A stretch of 64,000 nucleotides of DNA from the NCBI GenBank assembly GCA_024281825.1, contig JAMWZY010000003.1, positions 199,026 to 263,025 of the forward strand. Reading direction: 5' to 3'. Of this stretch, positions 1-8,061 are shown one piece after another. Source of the DNA: Nitrosomonas sp. (lineage in GTDB: Bacteria > Pseudomonadota > Gammaproteobacteria > Burkholderiales > Nitrosomonadaceae). Below the pieces are notes generated by a model. The model was not told the origin of the DNA. It saw nothing but the letters and a program-made list of their open reading frames with translations, and did no database searches. The number at the start of each line of letters is the position of its first letter. The stretch's first letter is position 1. A program made the translations under genes and the position numbers.

Positions 1-60
1 CCAATTGCCAATCAATATGCTGGATTGGATATCCACCAGCCAAAAGGACTAAGCAATAAT

Positions 61-582
61 ATGTTCAACTTAGGTTCCATGCTCAATTTAGGCTCCACTG
101 AGCCAGTCGTAGGCAAGGCGCATACAATCATAGAATGCCCAACCAGTGAGATTTTCCAGTATCTCGGAGAAGGTTTATTCGAGAACTACCCCAAATGGTC
201 GCCAGAAGTTAAGGATCTTGAACAAATCACTCCTGGACCAGTAAGACTGGGAACTGAGGGACGGCAAGTGCGTATTGATCAGGGCCGCCGTACAGAATCC
301 AAGTTTAAAATTTCTACGTATGAGCCCGGTGTGCGTTTAACGCTTATTGGCGTATCTGATCCCTACCGCTGTACGTATGAATTACAGGCAATCAATCCTG
401 AAAATTCAACCAAGCTAACATTTTCTTTTGAGTTACTTGAAATTCTGGCGATCATGCGACCTTTCGAAGGGTTAGTCCGAGTCGCCATAAAGGATGGTGC
501 CGAGCGAACGGTTCAAAATATCAAACGTCTGGTCGAGGCAGAGAAAACCAAGCGTGCTCCGGTTAATCAAAAATCGCTTTAA
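61..582 (+). CDS. SRPBCC (START-like) family protein, probable lipid/polyketide-binding fold
   Basis: The product is about 173 residues. An N-terminal beta strand and helix (AHTIIECPTSEIFQYL) open the polyketide-cyclase/SRPBCC pattern, with a substrate-cavity strand region and a long C-terminal helix (FEGLVRVAIKDGAERTVQNI). No catalytic residue is assignable, since the fold binds hydrophobic ligands with diverse outcomes. The frame is open to the left edge of the window, so a start at TTG 25 or further upstream is possible; ATG 61 has an AAAGGA about 12 bases upstream. An O-methyltransferase follows in the same direction after about 90 bases, which suggests, but does not prove, joint action on a small hydrophobic molecule. 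Family assignment is fairly secure; function is unknown. Confidence 0.6.
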   Translation: MFNLGSMLNLGSTEPVVGKAHTIIECPTSEIFQYLGEGLFENYPKWSPEVKDLEQITPGPVRLGTEGRQVRIDQGRRTESKFKISTYEPGVRLTLIGVSDPYRCTYELQAINPENSTKLTFSFELLEILAIMRPFEGLVRVAIKDGAERTVQNIKRLVEAEKTKRAPVNQKSL

Positions 583-674
583 ATCATACGATATAGCAGC
601 CTAAGTATCTAATAATAAATAATGGACACCTATGTCGGGTGTTTTGTAAACCAATTAAGGTTAAAGGAGAACTG

Positions 675-1715
675 ATGGCACAAGATATTTCTTCCAATAT
701 TCAGACACCACGAGTCGATGATCGTCCGGTATGGGATGTGATCTTTGCAGTTTACGGTTATCCAGCATTACTGCTGTCGCATCGACTAAAAGTTTTTCCT
801 TTACTGGCAGATGGTCCGCGTACATTAACAGACATTTGCACTTCACTAAACATCAAGCAACGTCCAGCAGAGGCAATCTTGACAGCAGCTACCGCGTTAG
901 GTTTTTTATCGTTGCAGGATGGGCGTTATTCACTGACTGCGGTATCAGAAGAATATTTACTAGAAAAGAGCCCCAACTATTTCGGATTTTTCTGGGATCT
1001 GATGATCGACAACTATCAGGTGTCTTCCTTCACAAGTCTGGAAAAAGCAATTCTTACAGATTCTCCGCAGGCCTACGGAGGCGGTGACATCTTTAAATCC
1101 CATGAGGAGCAAATCGAATTGCTTCAGCGCTTTACTCGCGGAATGCACAGCATCAGTAGAACCTCAGCATTCTTTTGGCCTGAGGTCGTGGATTTTTCTC
1201 AGCACCGAGTGATGCTCGATGTTGCGGGGGGGTCTGCTGCTCATTCAATTGGCGCAGCATTGAAGTTACCAAACGTGAAAGTAATCTTTCTGGATTTTTG
1301 TCAGGTATGCGAGATAGCTCAAGAATATATTAATCAATATGGTTTGCAGGAACGGATTAAAACGCAGGAGATTAATATCTGGAGTGACCATTGGCCAGCG
1401 GCGGATTTGCATTTTTTCTCCAACATTTATCACGACTGGACAGCAGAAAAGTGTCATTTCCTGACCGCAAAGAGTTTCAATAGCCTTGAACCCGGTGGAC
1501 GTATCGTCATCCACGAAATGCTCTACGATGATCAAAAAACAGGTCCTTTTGCCCCCGCAGCATTCAGTATGATGATGATGGGCTGGACCGAAGGCAAGCA
1601 ATATTCCGGTCTGGAATTATCAACCATGCTGAAGGAAATTGGATTTGAAGACATCCAAATCCATAAAGCCTTCGGCTATTACAGTATCGTTACTGGGCGG
1701 AAGCCTTCGCTGTAA
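675..1715 (+). CDS. SAM-dependent O-methyltransferase (family 2, plant/bacterial OMT type)
   Basis: The 346-residue protein has the two-domain layout of class I O-methyltransferases: an N-terminal winged-helix dimerisation domain (about residues 15-95) and a Rossmann-like SAM domain (about 160-346). SAM motif I is LDVAGGSAAHS (181-191). A histidine sits in the conserved HDW (253-255), the usual catalytic base of hydroxyneurosporene and acetylserotonin-type enzymes, and the later LEPGGRIVIHE strand is typical. ATG 675 was chosen because AAGGAG lies just upstream; an in-frame ATG at 639 has no such site and would add 12 atypical residues. Likely substrate: a hydroxyl on a small aromatic or isoprenoid compound. 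The substrate cannot be told from sequence. The SRPBCC gene upstream may belong to the same unit. Confidence 0.8.
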   Translation: MAQDISSNIQTPRVDDRPVWDVIFAVYGYPALLLSHRLKVFPLLADGPRTLTDICTSLNIKQRPAEAILTAATALGFLSLQDGRYSLTAVSEEYLLEKSPNYFGFFWDLMIDNYQVSSFTSLEKAILTDSPQAYGGGDIFKSHEEQIELLQRFTRGMHSISRTSAFFWPEVVDFSQHRVMLDVAGGSAAHSIGAALKLPNVKVIFLDFCQVCEIAQEYINQYGLQERIKTQEINIWSDHWPAADLHFFSNIYHDWTAEKCHFLTAKSFNSLEPGGRIVIHEMLYDDQKTGPFAPAAFSMMMMGWTEGKQYSGLELSTMLKEIGFEDIQIHKAFGYYSIVTGRKPSL

Positions 1716-1859
1716 GAATTCTAGCGTTGTTTACAATATTCAGGAGGATACTGTAAACGAATACACAGCTACCCACGCAACAGTACTATCAGCGGTTCAA
1801 AACTGAATAAGGATCACATAACGAACACGACCACACAAGAACACGCCGCCGGCGCCATC

Positions 1860-2915
1860 ATGGGAGCTTTTATCGGTGATGCTCTGGCTCTCGGCCCTCA
1901 TTGGTACTATGATCTCGCTGAACTTCGGCGTGACTACGGGGAATGGATTACTACCTATACCGATCCCAAGCCTGGTCGATATCATAGTGGCCGCAAGGCC
2001 GGCCAACTCTCTCAAGCAGGCATCATTCTTACTCTCACGCTCGAATCCCTCGTTGAGCATAGCGGATATAATGAGGCAGATTTTTGCCGCCGCATGGATG
2101 AAGAGTTGTTTCCGTTTCTCGACGGTACGCCGATGAGTGGACCAGGTGGTTACACCAGTCAGTCCATTCGGGAAGCATGGCGGCGACGTGTGGAGCAGAA
2201 ATTACCGTGGGGACAAACCGGTGGTCATGCAGATGACACGGAAGCAATTGAGCGCACGCTGGCTCTTGCGGTTCGCTACGCATTTCAGCCTACCGAGCTT
2301 GCTACCACAGTCGCAAGCAATACCCGTCTGACCCAGATCGACGATACCGTAATCTCGATGACCGTTGCTTATGCAGCGGTGCTGAGCATGTTGGTGCGAG
2401 GACATGCGCTGGATAAAACGTTATCCGGGAAACTGATGGGATTGGTAAAAACCGGAAAACTACCCTTTCATGCCGTTACCTTTGCCGATTTACAACCACT
2501 CCGACCGGGTGATCCCGATCCACCCCGTGCCGGACGATTCGCTTCACCGGATGCCCTGCTCATGCCGTCTTATATGGCTGAAGCTGCGGCAGATGCAGAT
2601 ATACGTATAGAACCGGCGTGGAAGGTGTCGATTGTATACGGCATGCCCTGTGCCATTTATCACCAGCTCCCTGCTGCCTATTACCTTGCCGCTCGTTTCC
2701 GAAACGATTTCGAATCCGCTGTGCTGCATGCGGTCAATGGTGGAGGGCAAAATCAAGCGCGCGCTATTCTCACCGGTGCACTGGTAGGTGCCCAAGTAGG
2801 TCTTTCTGGCATTCCGAAACGATTTCTCGACGGACTTGAAGATCTAGATAAACTCAAACATCTCGCTATGACTCTCGCCTCGCAGGTCAATAGTGACACG
2901 GGTACTATCAATTAA
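1860..2915 (+). CDS. ADP-ribosylglycohydrolase family protein (DraG/ARH type)
   Basis: The fold's diagnostic metal-site motifs are present: GDALALG close to the N-terminus, HADDTEAIERTLAL in the middle, and a TQIDDTVISM acidic pair. These place two magnesium ions in DraG/ARH enzymes that remove ADP-ribose from proteins or nucleosides. The all-alpha protein is about 351 residues from ATG 1860, within the family range. The family's usual N-terminal helix (AAGAIMGAFIGDAL) begins upstream of this ATG, and the frame stays open back to 1725 with no ATG, GTG or TTG. An AAGGA at 1809-1813 precedes ATA 1818 by four bases, so translation may start there. No dinitrogenase or partner ADP-ribosyltransferase is nearby; the target is unknown. 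Confidence 0.75.
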   Translation: MGAFIGDALALGPHWYYDLAELRRDYGEWITTYTDPKPGRYHSGRKAGQLSQAGIILTLTLESLVEHSGYNEADFCRRMDEELFPFLDGTPMSGPGGYTSQSIREAWRRRVEQKLPWGQTGGHADDTEAIERTLALAVRYAFQPTELATTVASNTRLTQIDDTVISMTVAYAAVLSMLVRGHALDKTLSGKLMGLVKTGKLPFHAVTFADLQPLRPGDPDPPRAGRFASPDALLMPSYMAEAAADADIRIEPAWKVSIVYGMPCAIYHQLPAAYYLAARFRNDFESAVLHAVNGGGQNQARAILTGALVGAQVGLSGIPKRFLDGLEDLDKLKHLAMTLASQVNSDTGTIN

Positions 2916-2999
2916 TATCCGAGAAGCAAGAACTAAAATGTTGAGCTTGCACACGGATTTTTCTGGGTTTGCAAGCAATCCGCGTGCTACTAAAAAAGT

Positions 3000-4007
3000 T
3001 TATAGATCTTGTTTTCTAATGATCCTGTGATTCTCTGCAACACCCTTAATACCCATCGAGGGGTGCTCTCCTTTCAGTATTTTAGTGACAATTTTGTCTG
3101 CCACCTCGCCTTCAACGAAATAATTATGCTTTCTATGAAAGGCTCCTGCTATATCAGTGATATCAAGATAAATCACATCCTTGGCAGATTGGTTTTTCTG
3201 AAAACATTTAGAGTCGCACATACCAAGAGGTACAGATTTAGTTATGTCTTTTACCTGACCTAAAACAATGTCCTTGGTGTTTATCAAAACATATTGTTTA
3301 TGGGCGCTTATTTTTGACAGCCATGAATTTGCATCATCAGCTTTGCTCGCGGCAGCGAAAATACTCACAACATCAAATCCATTTAGATCTTCAGATGGCT
3401 GATTTAGGGCTTCTTCTAAAACCAACGCTCCCATGCTATGGGTGATTAACGCCCTAAATCCAGGAAATTTGCTGGCACTAAAGTTCTCTGAATTCAACCT
3501 CTGAATAACACAAGCTAAAGCTTTTCCGGAAAATCTGGCATCACTTTCCGGGAATTTATTTTCAGGCTTTTTATGGGGCCAATGAAGCATTAGTATCGTA
3601 TTGGCATTATATTTTGAAGAAAAAACCGGAATAACATCACGTTTCGACTCATTCGGCTCACGGTCATATTCTCCTATTTTTGTATCTTCAAGCGCTCGAC
3701 CATGCACATAGAGCACTAAAGGTTGCCCTGATTGCTTATCTGATAAATAGTGCGTTATAGCTTCATCAACCTGAGTGATCGGATAAATTTTATAACTGCT
3801 CTTTTCATAAACCACCAATTCCGGTTTTTTGTCGGAACCTAAATATTCATCGAGTAAATTCGGGCACACCTCAGATTGAATGATTGGCTGAACGGTAGGT
3901 GTTTTATTGGGTGACTCGGCAAGTACTTGTGCGTTCACCGCATTTTGCGTGGCGCACCCTACCGATAATAATGCAATGATTAGAATAACAAATACACGCT
4001 TATTCAT
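3000..4007 (-). CDS. Putative lipoprotein with alpha/beta-hydrolase fold
   Basis: The 335-residue product starts with a short basic segment and a hydrophobic stretch ending at a lipobox-like LLSVGC (Cys18), so it is probably a lipoprotein anchored in an envelope membrane. The mature part has hydrolase hallmarks: a strand followed by LYVHGRA (oxyanion region), the nucleophile elbow ITHSMGAL with the Ser between His and Met, and a late AFHRKHNYF that can supply the catalytic His. The overall pattern resembles DUF900-type hydrolases. Substrate unknown: esterase, lipase or thioesterase are all possible. The DJ-1/PfpI gene lies upstream on the same strand with 36 bases between them, so the two may be co-transcribed. 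Confidence 0.6.
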   Translation of the reverse strand: MNKRVFVILIIALLSVGCATQNAVNAQVLAESPNKTPTVQPIIQSEVCPNLLDEYLGSDKKPELVVYEKSSYKIYPITQVDEAITHYLSDKQSGQPLVLYVHGRALEDTKIGEYDREPNESKRDVIPVFSSKYNANTILMLHWPHKKPENKFPESDARFSGKALACVIQRLNSENFSASKFPGFRALITHSMGALVLEEALNQPSEDLNGFDVVSIFAAASKADDANSWLSKISAHKQYVLINTKDIVLGQVKDITKSVPLGMCDSKCFQKNQSAKDVIYLDITDIAGAFHRKHNYFVEGEVADKIVTKILKGEHPSMGIKGVAENHRIIRKQDL

Positions 4008-4043
4008 TAGCTTACCCTAAAGTTGTAATAGCAAACAACGTGT

Positions 4044-4733
4044 TTAGGCACGTTTTTCTAATGATTTAAGCAGTAAATCAGCAACTGCGCCACCCGATGC
4101 AGGATTCTGCCCCGTAACCAACCGGTGATCTTCAACCACAAAAGGCACCCACGGTAAAGTCGCCTTCTCATACAACACCCCACGTTTTACCAGTTCGGTC
4201 TCGGTTAGAAATGGAACAAATTGATCAAGCTCGGCAAGCATCTCCTCCTCATTTGAGAAACCGGTGGCTTTCTTACCATTTACAAGTAGAGAACCGTCAG
4301 ATAATTTTATGTTCAATAAACCCGCAGCACCATGACACACGGATGACACATAACCACCGCTTTCATAGATTGAGCGGCTAATCGCTTGCAATGGCTCATT
4401 ATCGGGGAAATCCCAGATGACACCATGGCCACCGGCATAGTAAATCGCAACGTAATCATCTGGATTAACTTCACTGGGTTTCAGTGTGTTTCCAAGCCTG
4501 CTCATAAATGCTTTGTCTTGATACCACTCCCAGTCAACTGACTCGGCCATTGCGAGACTATGAGGATCAATGGGTGTATAACCACCTTCAGGGCTGACAT
4601 AATCTACAGCGTATCCGGCTTCTTCGATTTTTTTTACAAAATGCACGGCTTCGCCAAGCCACAAGCCAGTGGCGCGCTCAAGATTCGGATACTTGGGAAC
4701 GCTGGTGAGAACAACAAGAATTTTCTTGTCCAT
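4044..4733 (-). CDS. DJ-1/PfpI superfamily protein (class I glutamine amidotransferase-like, Hsp31 type)
   Basis: The 229-residue protein has the class I amidotransferase-like fold. The nucleophile elbow is SVCHGAAGLL with Cys133 followed by His134, and the acidic partner is probably Glu27 in GLWLGE. The YYAGGHGVIWDFP segment is typical of Hsp31/YajL-like proteins, a family that includes glyoxalase III activity (glyoxal or methylglyoxal to hydroxy acid), chaperones and deglycases. The size and the linker between strand and elbow fit the Hsp31-like branch. The start ATG has AGGAG upstream (plus-strand ctcct at 4741-4745). It lies just upstream of the lipoprotein hydrolase on the same strand. 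A protease role is not supported by the sequence alone. Confidence 0.8.
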   Translation of the reverse strand: MDKKILVVLTSVPKYPNLERATGLWLGEAVHFVKKIEEAGYAVDYVSPEGGYTPIDPHSLAMAESVDWEWYQDKAFMSRLGNTLKPSEVNPDDYVAIYYAGGHGVIWDFPDNEPLQAISRSIYESGGYVSSVCHGAAGLLNIKLSDGSLLVNGKKATGFSNEEEMLAELDQFVPFLTETELVKRGVLYEKATLPWVPFVVEDHRLVTGQNPASGGAVADLLLKSLEKRA

Positions 4734-4888
4734 GACACAACTCCTATAGATCGATTGTAGTAATATTGGCTTAAGCAGCTAGCGTATTTACGCAGCACTG
4801 CTACGTAAATTATGATGGTGATAGATAGCTCCAGTTCACTTATAGGCTTCTGCATTACTCGAGACAAGAAACGCTTTCGAATACATTG

Positions 4889-5509
4889 TTAGGCGTCACT
4901 TGAAACATCCACAGAAACACCATGCTTTGGGTATACGGTGCTCTTTTCTACTTGACCGCCTCTGTGAACAAAGGTTGCCTTGTGTTCTCTGTTAAACACA
5001 TCGATGCAAACAATACGGAACTTGACTGGCTGCATTAACATTAACATTAATCTCAACTCATCCCGAGTAAGTTCCGTGGTCACAGAAAAAAGAAATCCCC
5101 GTACAGGGATGCCATATGCAATGGTTCCTGAATAGCGTTGCAAATCTTGCTTCCAGGGTTCGCGCACTTCTATTTTTTGTTCCTGGCCAAGGAACTGCGC
5201 CCCCTCTGGTATCAGACTCCTTTTTAATTTTATCCAACGACATCCTTTCTTTATAGCCAATTCAAATACAGCAGGCGTTAGATTTTTTTCACCTTCGTTG
5301 GTAATTGTTAGAGAAAAAAAGATAACGGTGTAGTTATTTGGATCTGGAAAAAATTGAATCTCGCCAAGAATCAGGTTTTCAGACCCTACAACTAACTTAG
5401 CTGAAAGCCTAAAATGATTTATAACTGTGAGTATCCCGGGAACTCCACCGACAGTAGCCACAACGAGCGATAGAATACTCAACCAATGCTGCTCAAAAAA
5501 CACGTTCAC
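4889..5509 (-). CDS. Hypothetical protein with N-terminal membrane anchor
   Basis: No family is recognised. The 206-residue product has one hydrophobic segment near the N-terminus (about residues 9-28, ILSLVVATVGGVPGILTVI). The rest is soluble and strand-rich, with alternating hydrophobic residues (YTVIFFSLTITNEGEKNLT) that suggest a beta-sandwich. The pattern of a single anchor followed by a beta domain fits an envelope or cytoplasm-facing anchored protein. It stands alone, with about 150 bases to the DJ-1 gene and a long non-coding stretch upstream. Codon use is in keeping with its neighbours, and the reading frame is clean for its full length, so it is probably a real gene. Confidence 0.5.
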   Translation of the reverse strand: MNVFFEQHWLSILSLVVATVGGVPGILTVINHFRLSAKLVVGSENLILGEIQFFPDPNNYTVIFFSLTITNEGEKNLTPAVFELAIKKGCRWIKLKRSLIPEGAQFLGQEQKIEVREPWKQDLQRYSGTIAYGIPVRGFLFSVTTELTRDELRLMLMLMQPVKFRIVCIDVFNREHKATFVHRGGQVEKSTVYPKHGVSVDVSSDA

Positions 5510-5850
5510 TAGAGCCTCTTTTGTTGATGCCTAACGCAATATATATAAGACATTTTGTCCAAAAATCTATCAGACAATGTCGCATAATCTAGTTTTAATG
5601 GCAAGCGTCATCCGGCTATAGGGGTGCGGTTGAAATAAAAGAGTTCTTAGCTTAACCAGCATCACGTGCCCGGTGTTACTCAGAATCAAGTGCTATCAAC
5701 TTCCTGTTTCTGTACCGGGATTTACTGGGATTGGATTTGCCTTGATTGGATGATTTTGAGCAATCCAAAGATCCCAAGTGTTTTTAAGCCAAACTTCTAG
5801 TCACTCATGAATCGAGAGTAGAAATTTTCCCCATTCATCTGAGAATAAAC
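5510..5850. other. Intergenic stretch without a recognised gene
   Basis: No convincing reading frame, tRNA or strong hairpin was seen in these 341 bases. The stretch separates the anchored hypothetical gene from the retropepsin-like gene, both on the minus strand, and must hold the promoter of the former and the 3' end of the latter. Confidence 0.5.
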
Positions 5851-6990
5851 TTAACGAGCGGAAATTCTCATCACCTGATCGATCTGCTCAATATGAAAAT
5901 TGCGCAACACATTCATGCCTAAAAGGGGATTTCCAGGCAGATTTGGCATGACCAGGACTTCAACGTTGGTCAATCTGAATTCTCCGAAGGTAACTTGAGG
6001 CACAATGGCTTTACAAGCGTTGACGATGCCATTTGCGGTTGCTATCTGTTGAGGGATGCACTTTTGTATACCTACACGTGATGCGATCTGTTTTGATATT
6101 GCTACGATTGTTGCTCCAGTATCTATCAAGAACACAACAGGCACTCCATTGACAGCTCCCGAACTAAAATAGTGGCCCTCGCGCGTTTGCTGTAGATCGA
6201 GTTTTCCAATACCAATGACTTCCAATGGTTGTTCTAAATTCTGGAGATCTATCGGCAAAGTGTTATAAGCAAGTTCAAGTTGAACGGGACGAATACCTGA
6301 GCCACTGAATTGCATGGAGGTCGTTGCGCCAGCATTCACTGAAATTCCACCCTCTACTGTTACAGTAACACCGTCAGAAAATCCCGTCTCTAGATTACAC
6401 CAGCTAGTTCCCAACAAAACTTGCATGCCATATTGGCCAACCGGTACAGCGATTTGATTAGAATTTCCTGTTGCGATCGATAACGCCAAGAGTCTTTTGG
6501 AGCTTGTTTGATCAAACAATATCGCCACCATTGGATGATCATGCTTATTTTCTATTTCCAATCCTGAGTAAAGCACATCGGTTCTATTGATAGTTGATGG
6601 ATCAAACAGATAAGATGTTCCATTCGGCGGTAACGATCCACATGTTTGTGATAGCAATTTTTTTGAATCCTCATTCTTGGCAATTTGAGAATTGAGTTCA
6701 AGCAACGACTGATAACGTTGAAAGTGGGAATTGAATACAGGTAGCGACCGGTAATGTTGGAAATAGGAATTAAATTCCTGCAACGGTTGATAGCGTTGGA
6801 AAATTATTAGAAAAATCGATCCCAGAAGAATCCAAATCAGAATAATCCCAAAAAAATGTTTCCATGACAAATCGGGCAAATTGCTTGTAGATGATTTCCG
6901 GTCTTCTCTGTCATTCTCGCTGATAAGTTTCACGTGATAGTGGCCTCGATCCTGTATAAAGCTTCTTTCTTTTATAAAAATCCTGCTCAT
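5851..6990 (-). CDS. Membrane-anchored retropepsin-like aspartic protease
   Basis: The C-terminal third (about residues 255-379) is a clan AA aspartic protease domain: strand, then FLIDTGATIVAIS with the catalytic Asp290-Thr-Gly, then a flap region, and a closing NPLLGMNVL, which is the usual second conserved element. Such single-lobed domains work as dimers. Residues 46-63 form one transmembrane helix, giving a cytoplasmic N-terminus with the protease outside. Residues 64-102 hold three tandem 13-residue repeats. A middle region (about 120-240) carries no recognised motif. Substrate unknown; bacterial relatives are annotated as TIGR02281-type proteases. It is a single-gene unit upstream of tRNA-Arg. 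Confidence 0.75.
   Translation of the reverse strand: MSRIFIKERSFIQDRGHYHVKLISENDREDRKSSTSNLPDLSWKHFFGIILIWILLGSIFLIIFQRYQPLQEFNSYFQHYRSLPVFNSHFQRYQSLLELNSQIAKNEDSKKLLSQTCGSLPPNGTSYLFDPSTINRTDVLYSGLEIENKHDHPMVAILFDQTSSKRLLALSIATGNSNQIAVPVGQYGMQVLLGTSWCNLETGFSDGVTVTVEGGISVNAGATTSMQFSGSGIRPVQLELAYNTLPIDLQNLEQPLEVIGIGKLDLQQTREGHYFSSGAVNGVPVVFLIDTGATIVAISKQIASRVGIQKCIPQQIATANGIVNACKAIVPQVTFGEFRLTNVEVLVMPNLPGNPLLGMNVLRNFHIEQIDQVMRISAR
6685..6801 (-). repeat. Three tandem 39-bp units coding a 13-residue repeat
   Basis: Within the retropepsin-like gene, residues 64-102 read FQRYQPLQEFNSY, FQHYRSLPVFNSH and FQRYQSLLELNSQ. The period is exactly 13 residues (39 bases), starting directly after the transmembrane helix. 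It looks like a duplicated juxtamembrane helix segment. Confidence 0.85.
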
Positions 6991-7259
6991 TCAATTGAAA
7001 CATACGTTTGATTTACGACCATACTTTTCAGATCATTGAACAAATTTTTAATTGAAATAACCACCAAGTTTACTGAAATAACATTCAATACCATTGAATA
7101 CTCGTCTTATTGATATTTCTCGCTAACACAACCGTTGCTTTCGTTTTTTGTAAATACTGACCGGTAATATACAAACGTATGCGCGCAACACGTTGGACGT
7201 AAGTTTCAAAAGCAGCTATTCTGTGCACTTTTCCCGAGTTAACGCATCGTTTATTCATC

Positions 7260-7336
7260 GCGCCCATAGCTCAGCTGGATAGAGTACCGCCCTCCGAAGG
7301 CGGGGGTCGCACGTTCGAATCGTGTTGGGCGCGCCA
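7260..7336 (+). tRNA. tRNA-Arg (anticodon CCG)
   Basis: A 77-base cloverleaf with acceptor GCGCCCA paired to TGGGCGC, discriminator G and an encoded CCA. The anticodon loop is CTCCGAA between CCGCC and GGCGG, giving anticodon CCG, which reads CGG arginine codons. The T arm has GTTCGAATC. Confidence 0.95.
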
Positions 7337-7353
7337 CTTCAAAAGTGGCTTTA
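7333..7353 (+). terminator. Rho-independent terminator overlapping the tRNA-Arg CCA end
   Basis: The stem GCCACTT / AAGTGGC has a three-base loop (CAA) and is followed by TTTAT. The 5' arm includes the CCA tail of tRNA-Arg, so the hairpin probably ends the tRNA transcript before ribE. Confidence 0.6.
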
Positions 7354-7436
7354 TGGATCGATTTGAATCATTTCATGTTTATATTGGATATGAGTATGAT
7401 TCGTATCGCGATGATTTTTTATTCACATTAAATTAA

Positions 7437-8033
7437 ATGTTTACCGGAATCGTACAAGCCACTGGAAAAATAACTGCCGTCCATACATCCAGCGCGCCTG
7501 AGAGCAATCTAGCATTAACGATAGATCCTGGAAGTCTTGGTTTGAACGACGTGAATTTAGGGGATAGTATTGCTGTCGATGGCGTTTGCCTAACAGTTAA
7601 ATATCTAACCAATGGTCTGATTCATTTTGATGTTTCTGAAGAAACACTACGCTGTACACAGGGATTAAATCGCGTTGGCAAGGCAATTAATTTAGAAAAA
7701 GCACTACGTTTAGCTGATCGGTTGGGCGGGCATTTGGTCAGCGGCCATATCGACGCAATTGGTATTGTCACTGAATGCGCACCCGCGGGCGAAAGCGTTA
7801 TATTGGATATCGAGGTTCCCAGCACAATTACACGCTTCTTGACACACAAAGGATCCATTGCGGTTGATGGCGTCAGCTTAACAATCAATCAAATGACCGA
7901 CAATACCTTTTCAGTGAACCTGATTCCACACACCCTGATGGTTACTACATTAGGTCAACTGCAGCTAGGTTCACAAGTCAATTTGGAAACGGATATGCTG
8001 GCGCGTTATGTTGCAAGATTACTCAATATATAA
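7437..8033 (+). CDS. ribE: Riboflavin synthase, alpha subunit
   Basis: This enzyme dismutates two 6,7-dimethyl-8-ribityllumazine molecules to riboflavin and the pyrimidinedione, the last step of riboflavin synthesis. The 198-residue protein has the standard two lumazine-binding repeats, beginning MFTGIVQATG (residues 1-90) and at the internal HLVSGHIDAIG (about 98-190). The paired SIAVDGVCLTV and SIAVDGVSLTI segments mark the repeats. Length is normal for the family. It heads the block ribE-ribBA-ribH-nusB-thiL-pgpA, all on the plus strand with short gaps. No FMN riboswitch was recognised in the roughly 100 bases between tRNA-Arg and the start. Some organisms call this gene ribC. Confidence 0.95.
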   Translation: MFTGIVQATGKITAVHTSSAPESNLALTIDPGSLGLNDVNLGDSIAVDGVCLTVKYLTNGLIHFDVSEETLRCTQGLNRVGKAINLEKALRLADRLGGHLVSGHIDAIGIVTECAPAGESVILDIEVPSTITRFLTHKGSIAVDGVSLTINQMTDNTFSVNLIPHTLMVTTLGQLQLGSQVNLETDMLARYVARLLNI

Positions 8034-8061
8034 ACAAAATTAAAAAGATACAATCGAGAAA

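Noticed and set aside
7085-7267. Minus-strand frame of 60 codons overlapping the start of tRNA-Arg
   Set aside because: It overlaps a certain tRNA, has no ribosome site and no recognisable protein pattern.
7337-7436. FMN riboswitch upstream of ribE
   Set aside because: The interval is only about 100 bases and shows none of the conserved RFN element segments.
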